From Candidatus Saccharimonadota bacterium (GTDB lineage Bacteria; Patescibacteriota; Saccharimonadia; Saccharimonadales; Saccharimonadaceae): 64,000 nucleotides of DNA. Below are positions 1-9,040 of this stretch, piece after piece. A program made the position numbers and the translations under genes. Under the pieces are notes generated by a model that had not been told where the DNA came from, did no database searches, and worked only from the letters and a program-made list of their open reading frames with translations. The stretch's first letter is position 1. Each line of letters starts with the position of its first letter. The stretch spans positions 248,001 to 312,000 of the forward strand of contig JAATFU010000005.1 in the NCBI GenBank assembly GCA_015655045.1, in the 5' to 3' direction.

Positions 1-872
1 GAGGTTGTTCCGGTGCCCGTTTTACCACCAGGGCTTGAGGTCACGACGTAATTTGTAATGGCTGAGCCGCCATTGTCGGCCGGAGCAGTGAAGGTTACTG
101 TCGCCGAGGAGTCACCACGGGTTGCCGTACCAATTGTTGGTGCACCAGGAGCTCCCAAAGGAATCGCTGTCGCTGTCGCGCTATAGTCTCCTTGGCCAGT
201 ATTATTCACCGCCGCTACCCTAAAATCGTATGATGTACCGTTAGTCAAACCAGTAACAACGGCGTTCGCGGCAGTGGAGGTGCCGTCGGCAAAGGTTGTC
301 CAGGTACCGCCAGTGCTTGTTTGATATTGGACAACGTAGTCAATAATGGCCGACGTTCCCGTGTACCCTGGAGCAGTCCACGACAAATTCACCTGGCCGC
401 TACTCGACGTGGCCGCGAGAGCCGTTGGTGCACCCGAAAGTGGTGAAACTGGTGTGGCGGTGGCGATATCACTTGGGTCACTTTGGCCATCATCATTCAC
501 GGCGCTGACACGGAAGTCGTAGGCAGTATTATTTGTGAGATCCGTCACCATTGCAGTGGTATTAGTTGAGGTGCCATCGGCAAATATCTGCCAAGTGTTG
601 GCACCACTTGTACTGTATTCAACCACATAATCAGTCACAGGAGGATCCCCTGCATCTACCGGAGCCGTCCAACTCAAAGAGACCTGTGTGTCGCCAGCAG
701 TTGCCACCAAATCAGTTGGTGGAGTAGTGGCAGCGGCCAGCACTCGCGCTGATACTCCACCAAGGAGCCCTACAGCCACAACGATCGCCAAAAAAGAGAC
801 AGTGAATTTTCGCTTAAACCATATCGATCGCCTAGTAATTGGCGCAGTGCCACCCTCGAAAACTGTCTGCAT
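1..872 (-). CDS. Secreted/anchored protein with tandem fibronectin type III domains (3' end off window)
   Basis: Minus-strand translation from ATG at 872: MQTVFEGG...FKRKFTVSFLAIVVAVGLLGGVSARVLAA (signal/TM) then repeated 'PTDLVATAGDTQVSLSWTAP...YVVEYSTSGANTWQIFADGTST...VTDLTNNTAYDFRVSAVN' FN3 units; open to window edge, so missing from the ORF track. Confidence 0.9.
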   Translation of the reverse strand, partial: MQTVFEGGTAPITRRSIWFKRKFTVSFLAIVVAVGLLGGVSARVLAAATTPPTDLVATAGDTQVSLSWTAPVDAGDPPVTDYVVEYSTSGANTWQIFADGTSTNTTAMVTDLTNNTAYDFRVSAVNDDGQSDPSDIATATPVSPLSGAPTALAATSSSGQVNLSWTAPGYTGTSAIIDYVVQYQTSTGGTWTTFADGTSTAANAVVTGLTNGTSYDFRVAAVNNTGQGDYSATATAIPLGAPGAPTIGTATRGDSSATVTFTAPADNGGSAITNYVVTSSPGGKTGTGTT

Positions 873-995
873 TACTACCCTTCCCCTGCCGGCTCTTTTC
901 TCGCTATGTATATATAGTAGTTAATGGTTAATAGTGATTAAATCGTATCACAAACGTAACCATAACGGCAAGCATTTCACCTTAAGGTTTATGTC

Positions 996-1034
996 TTGGC
1001 CTACAACGATAGAGGAAGTTATAACTCTAGTCAA
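996..1034. repeat. Repeat R2', related to 3188-3226
   Basis: See 3188-3226; both lie just 3' of a minus-strand cassette gene. Confidence 0.8.
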
Positions 1035-1046
1035 GCGAGATCCTAA

Positions 1047-1778
1047 CTATGCCATACCGCCATTAACGTAGATTGTTTGCCCATTAACCCACGTTGATAC
1101 AGTCACCAAGTTCAAGACGACAGCTGCAATATCTTCAGGCGTCCCAAGCCGCTCTTTCGGGTTTGCGCTCGCAATCTTTTGAATCGTTTCATCGTCTTTT
1201 CCGTCCAGAAATAAATCCGTTGCAGTCGGGCCAGGTGCAACCGTGTTTACATTGACATCCTTGCCGCGCAATTCACGGGCCAATATAAGCGTCAGTCCCT
1301 CAACAGCACCCTTCGTTGCGGTATATGCACCATAGTTAGGGAAAGCAGTTTTTACGACACTGGTTGAAAAGTTAATGATTGAACCGCCAGAACGAACGTG
1401 GCGTGCGGCGAGCTGACTCGACACGAACGTTCCACGCACGTTGGTTCGCATCATGGCGTCGAAGTCATCGAGATTGAATGTTGCTATCGAGCCAAGTCGC
1501 ATAATACCAGCGGAGTTAATAACAACATCTACCCCACCATGTTCAGCGATGACCTCGTCAAAGACCTCGCTCATCGCAGTTTCATCTGCAACATCGACCC
1601 TGTACGACGAAATAACACCACCTTCATTGGTAATCTCACTGGCTGTTTTGTCAGCTTCTACTTGGTTAAATGAATAGATAATTGCAACTTTCATCCCAGC
1701 ATCAATAGCGAGTGAGCGCGCTATTGCTTTTCCTATACCTTTAGAACCGCCTGTTACGATTGCGACTTTACTTGTCAT
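1047..1778 (-). CDS. SDR family NAD(P)-dependent oxidoreductase
   Basis: TGGSKGIG nucleotide-binding motif, NSAG, YxxxK (YTATKGA); AAGGAGAA RBS supports start at 1778 rather than 1811. Confidence 0.9.
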   Translation of the reverse strand: MTSKVAIVTGGSKGIGKAIARSLAIDAGMKVAIIYSFNQVEADKTASEITNEGGVISSYRVDVADETAMSEVFDEVIAEHGGVDVVINSAGIMRLGSIATFNLDDFDAMMRTNVRGTFVSSQLAARHVRSGGSIINFSTSVVKTAFPNYGAYTATKGAVEGLTLILARELRGKDVNVNTVAPGPTATDLFLDGKDDETIQKIASANPKERLGTPEDIAAVVLNLVTVSTWVNGQTIYVNGGMA

Positions 1779-2244
1779 TATATTTCTCCTTCTTAATAGA
1801 TAATTTTGCACCTATTTGATTGTTAGACTTACTTATAAATTTCAGCTTTTCCTTGTCACCTAACTGAACCGCTTGCCAATAGTTAATTTTGCCAGCGGCA
1901 TAGTCACGCTGTAGATGTAGTCTTTTTATTTCTTCGTCGATTCGGTCTACCTGTTTCGTGAACAAGCTAACTTGCTCATCGGCAACAGCCTGTCCCTTTG
2001 GCCGATTCTGAAAGTACATTTTAATGTCAGCGATCGGCATTCCAATCGCATTCAGGCGAGCAATAGCTACAAGGTACTCGACATCCGCTTCGCTATATTT
2101 TCTATGCTTGCTCTGCGAGTCTCTTTCGATAAAGGGAATAATTCCGATAGTTTCATAGTATCGAAGTGTTGTTTCAGACAGCCCACTGAGTAATGCGGCT
2201 TGCTTTATACTCACTCCTCGATTTGGCATGGCTTGACTAGTCAT
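1768..2244 (-). CDS. MerR family transcriptional regulator
   Basis: N-terminal 'VSIKQAALLSGLSETTLRYYETIGIIPFIERD...RKYSEADVEYL' MerR winged-helix signature; overlaps the downstream SDR start. Confidence 0.92.
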   Translation of the reverse strand: MTSQAMPNRGVSIKQAALLSGLSETTLRYYETIGIIPFIERDSQSKHRKYSEADVEYLVAIARLNAIGMPIADIKMYFQNRPKGQAVADEQVSLFTKQVDRIDEEIKRLHLQRDYAAGKINYWQAVQLGDKEKLKFISKSNNQIGAKLSIKKEKYNDK

Positions 2245-2249
2245 AGTTC

Positions 2250-2280
2250 TATAGTAATAACTTAGAGTACTCTAAGTCAA
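2250..2280 (-). promoter_or_regulatory. Putative MerR-type promoter with perfect palindrome in a long spacer
   Basis: Minus strand TTGACTTAGAGTACTCTAAGTTATTACTATA; ACTTAGAGTACTCTAAGT (2260-2277) is a perfect 18-bp palindrome between -35 TTGACT and -10 TACTAT/ACTATA (18-19 bp spacer). Confidence 0.75.
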
Positions 2281-2340
2281 CAGAATTATATAATTCCGTA
2301 TTTAGATGGTTATTTTTAGAATTGGTTTCAATCCTACTTT

Positions 2341-2400
2341 GGGGTATAAAAAATCAGAACCGAATTGCCAGTTCTGATTTTGTTGATTATGGCTTGGCTC
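2341..2400. repeat. Direct repeat R1' (terminator hairpin plus tRNA-Asn 3'-end sequence)
   Basis: 57/60 identical to 4891-4950; contains AAAATCAGAAC...GTTCTGATTTT hairpin and ends TTGGCTC. Confidence 0.92.
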
Positions 2401-2418
2401 ACAGTGATGGTCACGGAA

Positions 2419-3114
2419 TTAGTTGTTCGATAGTATGAATTGGGCCGTACCTGCAGCGAGTATTTTCATGGTGTCAAAAACTGGTACTCTACTTTTGATT
2501 GGCAAGAGTAATTGAAGATCGGTACAAGCAAGCGCAATGCTATCTACAGCCTGATTCTCCAGGTGCTCTGCCACCAGCTCCAGGTACGATCGATCACTAT
2601 TAAGATGTTCACCATTTACTAATCTTTGAATGACATTGTTAATCTGTTGTGCTTGCATATCATCTGGAACAAGATACACTAAGTTACTTTGCTTGAATTG
2701 CGTTTCATAGACTCCATTAGCAACAGTAGCAGCTGTCGAAATGAGACCTATTTTTTTATAGTCCTCACGGTTGATGTAGTTAATGGTTTCCTCGACTATG
2801 CTCAGAATTGGTATATTGACTGATTGTCTAAGGTCTTTAATAAACACATGCAGTGAATTACAGGGCAGTACGAGAAAATCCACACCACTTGCCTCAAGTC
2901 GCTTTGCCTCTTCAATAAGAAAAGGAAGATACCTTTCAATTCCCATATTAGAGCTAATGAGATCTCTTTCAATCTCAAACGGTAATGGAACACTGGATAT
3001 AACTATTAATGGACGCTGCTCCTGATTTTGTTTTTGACATTGAAAAATAACCTCCAAGTAGAACTGGGCTGTTGTTTCAGGCCCCAACCCACCGATGATT
3101 CCGACCGACTTCAT
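2419..3114 (-). CDS. Aspartate/glutamate racemase family protein
   Basis: 'MKSVGIIGGLGPETTAQFY', 'DFLVLPCNSLH', 'IALACTDLQLLLP' - family start and two catalytic Cys motifs. Confidence 0.9.
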   Translation of the reverse strand: MKSVGIIGGLGPETTAQFYLEVIFQCQKQNQEQRPLIVISSVPLPFEIERDLISSNMGIERYLPFLIEEAKRLEASGVDFLVLPCNSLHVFIKDLRQSVNIPILSIVEETINYINREDYKKIGLISTAATVANGVYETQFKQSNLVYLVPDDMQAQQINNVIQRLVNGEHLNSDRSYLELVAEHLENQAVDSIALACTDLQLLLPIKSRVPVFDTMKILAAGTAQFILSNN

Positions 3115-3130
3115 CTAGTAATGATAACAA

Positions 3131-3165
3131 AAGTATCCAGTAACGTGAATGCTTACTGGATACTT
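3131..3165 (-). terminator. Strong hairpin, likely terminator of the MFS gene
   Basis: Perfect 13-bp arms AAGTATCCAGTAA/TTACTGGATACTT with 9-nt loop; followed on minus strand by TTTTG. Confidence 0.65.
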
Positions 3166-3187
3166 GCAATTTTGTACTGCAATAATA

Positions 3188-3226
3188 TTGGCTCACCACG
3201 ATAGAAGAAGTTATAACTTTAATTAA
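3188..3226. repeat. Repeat R2, related to 996-1034
   Basis: ttggctcaccacgatagaagaagttataactttaattaa versus ttggcctacaacgatagaggaagttataactctagtcaa (32/39 identical). Confidence 0.8.
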
Positions 3227-3258
3227 ACATGATTCAGTTCAAATATAGCCAATCACTC

Positions 3259-4716
3259 TTAACTAGTTGGCAGTTCTTTTTCACCCTTACGAGCCCTAAA
3301 GTACGCCCACACAATCAGAGCCGTAGCCACTACTGCCAGTATCCAAGAACTAAGTGATGCCGCATTGTGAAACTGTGCCGACTGAGCATCAGTCCAATGA
3401 CCTTGCGAGAAATTACCAACAAAGAATGCAGCAATGAGCGTTCCTGTAATGGCAATACTAATACCCGATGTGATCTCATCAGTTGTATCAACAAGTGCGG
3501 CTCCTATAGAGGTTCGGTTCTTTGGCGTACCTTTCATCACGTTCACACCCGAAACAACTCCGACAACTCGAAGTCCAGCAGAGATTAAAACAAGTGTTAT
3601 AGCTACGAATACATAAGTAACTTGGCCAAGTGTCGCAAATAAGACGATACCTGCAAGAACGCTCAGTGAGCCAAACCATGCTGCGTTATGAATACCAAAG
3701 CGGTTCACGAACTTTTCAACAAAGAATCCCACAAGGATAAGTGTTATAACTTGTGGCAACATAGCGATCGATGCAACAAGCGGCGACCAACCCCAATAAA
3801 GTTGCAGCTGCAAGCTAATCATATATCCAAGTCCCGCAATCGCGAGCCCTGTCGCAGCTTTGTAAGCAAGTCCGCTTGAAACGAGTGGTTGCCCGACGAG
3901 AGCCATGTCGATGAGCGGATGTTTTGCAGTTCGTTCACGAATCACGAATGAGGTTGCAAACACCACCGCAGCAATAGTTGCTACCCAAGGAAGCGGTGAA
4001 CCTGCACCCTCGTTGACGAATAGCGTCGGGGTGATAATCGCAGATACAATCGTGAAAGTTCCGAGAATAGCCCCTATAATATCAATCGGTACTGGATGAA
4101 GTTCATCCTTACCCTCGGGTTTAATACCTGCTCGAATGCCAAAGAATGCCAGTAGCGCAATAGGCACGTTAATAAGCAAAAGTGTTTGCCAAGGTGCAAA
4201 TGACAAGAGAAAGCCGCCAACCATTGGCCCCGTTGCAAGTCCAATGAGCCCCACGGTCGTGATTGAGGATATTGCGCGGATTCGAAGTTTGTCTTCTTCA
4301 AACAAACGAAATGCCAAGGCGATGGTTCCCGGCGTTGTCATTGCTGCCGCAATTCCCATAACCGTTCGCACGGCAATCAACTCACCTGCTGTTTGCACAA
4401 AGATTGTTGAAAGACTCGCAAGCCCAAGAAGCACTAAGCCAATGAGCATCATCCTGCGACGACCAAATCTGTCGGCCATTGCACCAAATGCAAGCATGAG
4501 GCCACCAAATACGATGGCGTAAGCACTCGTTATCCATTGTAATGATGTAACGGAAGCATTAAGTTCACGACCGATCGTTGGAAGTGCTACGTTGAGAATT
4601 GAGTTATCAAGCATTTCGAAAAGGAACACTGCAGATAAACCAGCCAATGCTGGCCAAACTTCACGCAAGGTATGAGGTTTCATTGTTTGATTATTTTTTA
4701 GGTTATGAGCGGGCAT
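3259..4716 (-). CDS. MFS transporter, DHA2-like multidrug efflux family
   Basis: About 14 hydrophobic segments; 'LDNSILNVALPTIGRELNASVTSLQWITSAYAIVFGGLMLAFGAMADRFGRRRMMLIG' motif A and 'GPMVGGFLL' motif C. Confidence 0.9.
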   Translation of the reverse strand: MPAHNLKNNQTMKPHTLREVWPALAGLSAVFLFEMLDNSILNVALPTIGRELNASVTSLQWITSAYAIVFGGLMLAFGAMADRFGRRRMMLIGLVLLGLASLSTIFVQTAGELIAVRTVMGIAAAMTTPGTIALAFRLFEEDKLRIRAISSITTVGLIGLATGPMVGGFLLSFAPWQTLLLINVPIALLAFFGIRAGIKPEGKDELHPVPIDIIGAILGTFTIVSAIITPTLFVNEGAGSPLPWVATIAAVVFATSFVIRERTAKHPLIDMALVGQPLVSSGLAYKAATGLAIAGLGYMISLQLQLYWGWSPLVASIAMLPQVITLILVGFFVEKFVNRFGIHNAAWFGSLSVLAGIVLFATLGQVTYVFVAITLVLISAGLRVVGVVSGVNVMKGTPKNRTSIGAALVDTTDEITSGISIAITGTLIAAFFVGNFSQGHWTDAQSAQFHNAASLSSWILAVVATALIVWAYFRARKGEKELPTS

Positions 4717-4742
4717 ACTTCCTCCATAGTTAATTTGGAGAA

Positions 4743-4845
4743 GTAACGGTTTGCTTGTTACCGCTGTATTCGTACTACCTAGCTAATCGGTAGTACGTTT
4801 TTACTTCAATAGGCCTAATATACCATCACTTATATAAACAGTCAA
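4743..4845 (-). promoter_or_regulatory. Promoter and structured leader of the MFS gene
   Basis: Minus strand TTGACT (4845-4840)-17 bp-TATATT (4822-4817), then hairpin CGTACTACC/GGTAGTACG (4771-4797) and GTAAC/GTTAC (4743-4761) before the start codon. Confidence 0.65.
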
Positions 4846-4890
4846 CAAAATAACTTACGCTTATATGGGTATCGGTTTCAAATCTATTCT

Positions 4891-4950
4891 GGGGTATAAA
4901 AAATCAGAACCGAATTAACGGTTCTGATTTTGTTGATTATGGCTTGGCTC
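4891..4950. repeat. Direct repeat R1 (terminator hairpin overlapping tRNA-Asn 3' end)
   Basis: 57/60 identical to 2341-2400, offset exactly 2550 bp. Confidence 0.92.
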
Positions 4951-5019
4951 CGACGGCTGGACTCGAACCAGCAACCTCGAAGTTAACAGCTTCTTGCTCC
5001 ACCATTGAGCTACGTCGGA
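4945..5019 (-). tRNA. tRNA-Asn(GTT)
   Basis: RC folds as cloverleaf: acceptor TCCGACG/CGTCGGA, T-arm GCTGG-TTCGAGT-CCAGC, anticodon loop CTGTTAA (GTT), encoded CCA. Confidence 0.92.
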
Positions 5020-5069
5020 ATACAAAGAGTATTATACCCTTACCCCCGTCACTCCGTCAACGGCCATTC

Positions 5070-5726
5070 TTAGTAGCCAAGGAAGCTATCGCTTCTCGTG
5101 TGGGATCGTTTTACACCAAGACTGCGGAGAGTTCGCTTCGTAGCACGGACAAATTTCGGACTGCCCGACAGGTAATAGAGAGCCCTCGGAGTAAGCGTCT
5201 CCCCTACCAGTTTCGTAAAGGCATCGGCATCGGCGGGGTAATAGGCGCGTGAGGCGAGTTGGTGCGTTAGCTCCTGGAAGAGGTGGCTTGAGCTATCAAC
5301 GTGAATCAGAGTGGTACTAACAGGGAGTTTGGCATCGCTCGCATGGACAAGCAGTGAGCGAAATGGCGTGATGCCAATGCCCTGCGCTACGAAGATATAG
5401 TCAGTGGCATTTTTTTGAAAGATAAAATCAAGCACTGGTCCCCAAAGTGTCAGGTGATCACCTGGCTGCAGGCCCGCAAGGAAGCGCTTATACCTGCTCT
5501 GTGGCCTGACGTGGGTGGTAAGCGAAACGTAACGTTCTTCTGGGGCGGAGGAGAGCGAAAAGATATGTAAACCCCGTAGACCAGGTAAGACAAACAGCCC
5601 GTGCTGTCCGGCTATATGCTTCAGGGGCTGTGCCGGCGAGAAAAAGAAGGTGTAGACATCACCAGCTTCCGGCTGCTTCTTCACAAAGGTTAACTTGGTG
5701 GCTCGTAGAAATCCAATAATATGCAT
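5070..5726 (-). CDS. FAD/NAD(P)-binding ferredoxin reductase-like protein
   Basis: 'IAGQHGLFVLPG', 'HIFSLSSAPEE', 'FVAQGIGITPFRSLL', 'YYLSGSPKFV' FNR-family motifs. Confidence 0.85.
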   Translation of the reverse strand: MHIIGFLRATKLTFVKKQPEAGDVYTFFFSPAQPLKHIAGQHGLFVLPGLRGLHIFSLSSAPEERYVSLTTHVRPQSRYKRFLAGLQPGDHLTLWGPVLDFIFQKNATDYIFVAQGIGITPFRSLLVHASDAKLPVSTTLIHVDSSSHLFQELTHQLASRAYYPADADAFTKLVGETLTPRALYYLSGSPKFVRATKRTLRSLGVKRSHTRSDSFLGY

Positions 5727-6012
5727 CTCGTCCCCTTACCTTATTATTGTACTTAGTCTCATCATACCAAACTATCTTTGAAGAAGAGAGTGTTTACGAC
5801 GGTTGACCAGTGGCACATTGGTCTTGCCCGTTATTAATTGCTTCTGTCGCATATTCCTCTTTAACGTTCCATTCCTATACGTCGCTGGGGTGTTTGTGGC
5901 GATACGATATATCGGTATTACCTACAGGCACGCTATAGCCTCCACACGATGACGCAAAGAAGAAGTTAGTTAATATTCTCCCTCAGTAGGCTTACGAGGC
6001 CGGTTGTACGTG

Positions 6013-6630
6013 TCACCGCGTCCGTCCTGTGAGCCACGTAATCAACATAATGAGAAGCAGTCCCAGGACAACTAGTCCTAGAACAGTTACTGTCACATTG
6101 TCGAGGCCGGTGTCAGGATTAAGAAAGGGATATGGGTACCACCCAATGCGGGCACCTCGAATCAAACTATAGCCAACGTAGGCAATGGGATAGATAATCC
6201 ACAGCAGGCCGGTTTTAAAGCCAATCTTTTGCAGGGGACGATCAACCATAAAGTCGACTATTACCGCGACTGGGATAAGGTAATGAAGCACGATGTTATC
6301 CCATGGCACCGCCGTCAGCGCCACCCCCTCTAGGCCGGACAGTAACACGGCAAAACCTACGCCCACCACGAGAATGTACACCGTCGCCATTGCACGTAGA
6401 ATATCCACCCATCGTCTTGACTCTCCTCTAGCAACCATGACGGCACTGAGAAGAAAGACGATAAGAACAATGAGGTTAGTTTGGATAGTGAAGAAGCTAA
6501 AGAAGTTGGCTGGGATAAAGACACCCCTCGCACGAATCGTCACAATCTCGGTAATGATGGCGTTTAGGCCTAGTAAGGCAAAGAATAATTTATAGAGGAC
6601 ACGAAAGTTTTTATCTTTTAGCATACGCAT
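6013..6630 (-). CDS. Pr6Pr family-like membrane protein
   Basis: Six hydrophobic segments; 'FSFFTIQTNLIVLIVFLLSA', 'HYLIPVAVIVDFMVDRP', 'WIIYPIAYVGYSLIRG', 'WYPYPFLNP'. Confidence 0.8.
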   Translation of the reverse strand: MRMLKDKNFRVLYKLFFALLGLNAIITEIVTIRARGVFIPANFFSFFTIQTNLIVLIVFLLSAVMVARGESRRWVDILRAMATVYILVVGVGFAVLLSGLEGVALTAVPWDNIVLHYLIPVAVIVDFMVDRPLQKIGFKTGLLWIIYPIAYVGYSLIRGARIGWYPYPFLNPDTGLDNVTVTVLGLVVLGLLLIMLITWLTGRTR

Positions 6631-6719
6631 AGTATACCCTGTACGTTGCCGCGCTGCTATCTAATCTGATTCTCTCCACCTATAAAGTCTTTAGTCAAAC
6701 GAGCGCGTAGGTGCTGCCT

Positions 6720-7253
6720 TTAACGACTAGGTGTGTGCGTATCGGGTGGGGTCGACTGAGCACCTCGTCGAATGTATAGACGTGGTGAACTGAGGATAGG
6801 GAGCTGCAGCCAGATTGGCACTTTTGCCTGGAAGCCCAAATAGAAGAACAGGATGACCGCCAGGATTGACGCACCGACCCCAAGCCAGAGCCAAAGGCCA
6901 AGGCCTAGTACCTCTCCCATCACAAAGCTCGCAATGCCAAGGAAAAGAAGTATGCCAACAACACCACCGAAGCGATGCACTGCCCGCCCGCCAAACCAGG
7001 CCCCAACTAGCAGCGGAATACCCAGTCCGAGTGTAACGAAGGCTATGGCCACGACCGCTACCCAATCAGGGGCCGAATTGTCATATAGCACTGACCCAAG
7101 CACGCCCGTTAAAAAGCCTAGGACTGGTCCGGTAATAAGTGAGACGATGAGCCAGGTGGTCATGCGTCGAATAAATGCGTCACTACTGCGGTAGCCATTT
7201 TCATAACGGTCACCTGTTTTGATCTCTGGTGTCGGTTGAGGGTCTGTCGTCAT
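6720..7253 (-). CDS. Hypothetical multi-pass membrane protein
   Basis: 177-aa ORF, four hydrophobic stretches; other-frame ORFs here look like shadows. Confidence 0.6.
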   Translation of the reverse strand: MTTDPQPTPEIKTGDRYENGYRSSDAFIRRMTTWLIVSLITGPVLGFLTGVLGSVLYDNSAPDWVAVVAIAFVTLGLGIPLLVGAWFGGRAVHRFGGVVGILLFLGIASFVMGEVLGLGLWLWLGVGASILAVILFFYLGFQAKVPIWLQLPILSSPRLYIRRGAQSTPPDTHTPSR

Positions 7254-7297
7254 ACCTATATCATACCATCCTCCTACGTCGCTGAGAATAGTCGGTA

Positions 7298-9040
7298 CTA
7301 GCCTTGGATGCGCAGCGCTTCAATTTGTCGGGTTAGCTCGGCGATGTTAGCCCAACTTGAACCAGTAGTCATAATCGTTAGGACATAGGTACCGCTTGGG
7401 CTATAGACAATGGCCGCATCGTTTAGGATATCGTCAAGGAAGCCCACTTTATCGGCGACTTGCCCACTGGCACCAGCCGGGATGCCCTGTCGATAGATAT
7501 TATTTTTCATGTCAGTAATCATCCGGTCCCGATCGGCTTGTTGAGACAAGATTTGACCCTGTTGGAGCTGACCAAGAATGAGTGACAAATCAGCTGCGGT
7601 GGTTTTAATGCCGTTACTGCCGAGAAATGAGGTGCTGGTGCAGCCAATGGCGTGCGCTTCATTGGTAATGGCCGTGTAGCCGATTTTACTCAGCAAGGCC
7701 TCGGCACAGGCATTATCTGAAATGCGAATCATCTTATCAAAACAGGTTGACAGGTCATTGCCGCCTTGGATTTGGTCTGACCAGTGCCAACTACCATTTT
7801 CAATCCGCAGCAAGCTACTATAGGCCACAAACACCTTATAGGTGCTGGCGGTCGTAAAGGCGGTCGTGTCGTGATAGCTGGCATTACGAGATCGGCCACC
7901 GAGCTCGTGCAATGATACGCCGTAGCTCCCGGGATGGGAGCTAGCAAAGTTAGCCATCAGGGCAGACAGACCCGTATCGGTGGGGCTATAGCTGCGCGTA
8001 TAGTTCACAGTTGGCGCGAGCGGTGCGACGGCAGCTTTAGCGGTGACAGCCGTGCCATCTAGATACGCCTTCAGACTAGTAAGGGTGGCTGCCTGATCAA
8101 GTGTCTGGCCACTTGCCCCCACGACGCGGGAGACCTCAGTAAAGTCAGCCGTCGTCACTTGGGTCACGCCAGCCTTCACCGTCACTTTTGGCGTAATCTG
8201 CGCAGCCAGGTAGGGAGTCGCGCGCTCGAGGTTGAAGCTATACGTCAGGGTAGTGTCCTGAGCTGCGAAGTCGAGCCATCCGAGCATATCAGCTGGGGCG
8301 ATTGTTACGGTCTGATCACCCACGGTAAGTGGTACTCCCTGTCCGATCCTGGCGGTGAGTTTGGTCGCCACTGTGTGGGCAGCCACGTCACCGACAGCCG
8401 GCGGGGTCACGACCACGGGAATGGTGGTGTGCGGTTCGCTGCCGAGGATGGGTTCAACCGTTTGCAGGAGCCGCTGGACATCGGCGCCTTGGCAGACCCC
8501 ACCATTTCGAGCTGGCACTACCGTCAGCTTCGCGCCATCTGCTTTAAGGCTCGCATTTTGGGGCTGAACATTACATGACGATGCGCCAAACTCCTGAGTA
8601 ATATAGGCCTGCAGGGTGGCGGTGTGGCGCGTATAGGTGGGCTTACTGGAGGGAGCAATAAGGTTATGGGCCCAGAAGAGTGAACTAGGTACCAGGCGCA
8701 AATACCAGGGATAGGTAAGGCTCGTGACACGCTCCTTGGTATGGATCGACAGACCAATCTGCGCAGGCGTCGGGGTCTTATAGGCAGTCGTTGGCGCGGA
8801 GCTAAAGTAAAGCGGCAGGGTGTCACTGGCATAGAGGCTATCGAGCCGCGTCGTGGCATCTACTTGTGACCAGCCACTGAGCTTCACGCCATCAATTCTG
8901 GTACCGGGTAGTAGTTTGCCGGCTGGATAGAGAAACTGAACCAAGACCATCGCGACCACGAGGCCACCGCCGCCATACAAAAGTAGCGCCCTCCAATGGC
9001 GCATCAGCCAGTGTCTACTCCTCCCGTATAGTTGTCGCAT
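7298..9040 (-). CDS. Serine beta-lactamase-fold hydrolase with N-terminal TM and peptidoglycan-binding-like region
   Basis: STYK (SxxK), SDN and KVG (KTG-like) motifs; N-terminal TM and YoaR/VanW-neighbour-like repeats. Confidence 0.85.
   Translation of the reverse strand: MRQLYGRSRHWLMRHWRALLLYGGGGLVVAMVLVQFLYPAGKLLPGTRIDGVKLSGWSQVDATTRLDSLYASDTLPLYFSSAPTTAYKTPTPAQIGLSIHTKERVTSLTYPWYLRLVPSSLFWAHNLIAPSSKPTYTRHTATLQAYITQEFGASSCNVQPQNASLKADGAKLTVVPARNGGVCQGADVQRLLQTVEPILGSEPHTTIPVVVTPPAVGDVAAHTVATKLTARIGQGVPLTVGDQTVTIAPADMLGWLDFAAQDTTLTYSFNLERATPYLAAQITPKVTVKAGVTQVTTADFTEVSRVVGASGQTLDQAATLTSLKAYLDGTAVTAKAAVAPLAPTVNYTRSYSPTDTGLSALMANFASSHPGSYGVSLHELGGRSRNASYHDTTAFTTASTYKVFVAYSSLLRIENGSWHWSDQIQGGNDLSTCFDKMIRISDNACAEALLSKIGYTAITNEAHAIGCTSTSFLGSNGIKTTAADLSLILGQLQQGQILSQQADRDRMITDMKNNIYRQGIPAGASGQVADKVGFLDDILNDAAIVYSPSGTYVLTIMTTGSSWANIAELTRQIEALRIQG

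Noticed and set aside
4136-4522. 128-aa plus-strand ORF
   Set aside because: Antisense shadow of the MFS transporter; no recognisable domain.
4944-5252. 102-aa plus-strand ORF beginning MAPTAGLEPATSKLTASCSTIELRR
   Set aside because: Reads through the antisense of tRNA-Asn; a common spurious annotation.
8159-8578. 139-aa plus-strand ORF and overlapping 70-aa ORF
   Set aside because: Shadows of the beta-lactamase-fold hydrolase on the minus strand.
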